5,433 bases of DNA. Source: Clostridia bacterium. GTDB taxonomy: Bacteria > Bacillota > Clostridia > Christensenellales > Pumilibacteraceae. The notes beneath the pieces were generated by a model that did not search any database, was not told the origin of the DNA, and saw only the letters and a program-made list of their open reading frames with translations. The DNA is taken from positions 1 to 5,433 of the forward strand of contig JAFTMM010000079.1 of assembly GCA_017452405.1 (NCBI GenBank), written 5' to 3'. This document shows positions 5,293 to 5,433 of this stretch, in pieces; position 1 is the first letter of the stretch, and the number at the start of each line of letters is the position of its first letter. The translations under genes were made by a program, and so were the position numbers.

Positions 5293-5307
5293 ATATTATG
5301 ATTATAA
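5293..5307. promoter_or_regulatory. Possible PerR (or Fur-like) box at the ferritin promoter
   Basis: ATATTAT-G-ATTATAA agrees with the PerR box consensus TTATAATNATTATAA at 12 of 14 defined positions (right half perfect) and less well with the Fur box TGATAATNATTATCA (10 of 14). It overlaps the predicted -10 and transcription start, an ideal repression position. Ferritin genes are known PerR or Fur targets in Firmicutes. The region is very AT-rich, so chance similarity is a real risk. Confidence 0.5.
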
Positions 5308-5329
5308 AATATTTCAAAAAGAAAATCAA
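5301..5329 (-). promoter_or_regulatory. Ferritin promoter
   Basis: On the minus strand, TTGATT (5329-5324) is followed after 17 bases by a perfect TATAAT (5306-5301). The expected start is near 5294, giving a leader of about 30 bases. A second TATAAT (5287-5282) has no good -35 and would start too close to the ribosome site. Confidence 0.65.
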
Positions 5330-5344
5330 GAAGAAAAATGCCGT

Positions 5345-5433
5345 TTTTACGTAAAAGCTATTCAACATAATAAAAAAAATACGACGAATTTTACGTAAAA
5401 GCTATTCAACATAATAAATACGACGAATTTTAC
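5345..5433. repeat. Tandem repeat array with a palindrome in each unit, cut by the window edge
   Basis: Unit 1 (5345-5388, 44 bp) and unit 2 (5389-5427, 39 bp) are identical except that an A-run has eight A in the first and three in the second. A third unit starts at 5428 (TTTTAC) and is cut by the window end. Each unit opens with the perfect 12-bp palindrome TTTTACGTAAAA and ends with ATACGACGAA. The units are complete repeats without unique spacers. The array lies upstream of the ferritin promoter and could be a protein-binding array, a repetitive element or slippage-prone intergenic DNA. Confidence 0.85.

Noticed and set aside
5345..5433. CRISPR array
   Set aside because: The whole 39-44 bp unit repeats, including the part that would be spacer. 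There are no unique spacers and no cas genes in the window.

Overview
The window looks like chromosomal DNA from a Gram-positive, low-to-mid GC bacterium of the Clostridia type. This rests on GGAGG-type ribosome binding sites, TTGACA/TATAAT promoters, tightly overlapping membrane and signalling genes, a 170-residue bacterial ferritin and a possible PerR-like box. No 16S or other taxonomic marker is present, so genus and species cannot be named.

Layout. (1) 1-2409 is the end of a plus-strand operon: the last codons of an apparent OmpR-type response regulator, a sensor histidine kinase with almost no extracytoplasmic loop, an eight-segment membrane protein of unknown family, and a small two-segment membrane protein. 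All junctions overlap (4, 4 and 8 bp), and the run ends at a perfect 28-bp palindromic terminator. (2) About 2410-4200 is an AT-rich island. It holds a small XRE-type repressor on the minus strand and a divergent 439-residue protein with five membrane segments, an extracytoplasmic coiled coil and a possible Ig-like end. The shared promoter region carries symmetrical TGACATT operator-like sites. The island ends in a hairpin-rich non-coding stretch that resembles an IS3/IS150-type insertion sequence end. (3) 4201-4637 returns to the base composition of region 1 and encodes a second small two-segment membrane protein, clearly a paralogue of the last gene of the operon. (4) 4655-5329 is a minus-strand ferritin gene with its own promoter and terminator. 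(5) 5345-5433 is a tandem repeat array (units of 44 and 39 bp, third begun) running off the right edge, each unit containing the palindrome TTTTACGTAAAA.

How the parts may work together (inference). The kinase has the architecture of intramembrane-sensing kinases, which usually rely on a partner membrane protein to detect envelope stress. The two membrane genes translationally coupled to it are natural candidates. The XRE plus five-segment protein pair looks acquired: it has lower GC, its own divergent regulation and a position between two paralogues. It is the most likely place for an undescribed system, but the sequence alone does not reveal its function. Ferritin is an independent iron-storage gene, probably linked to peroxide or iron regulation.
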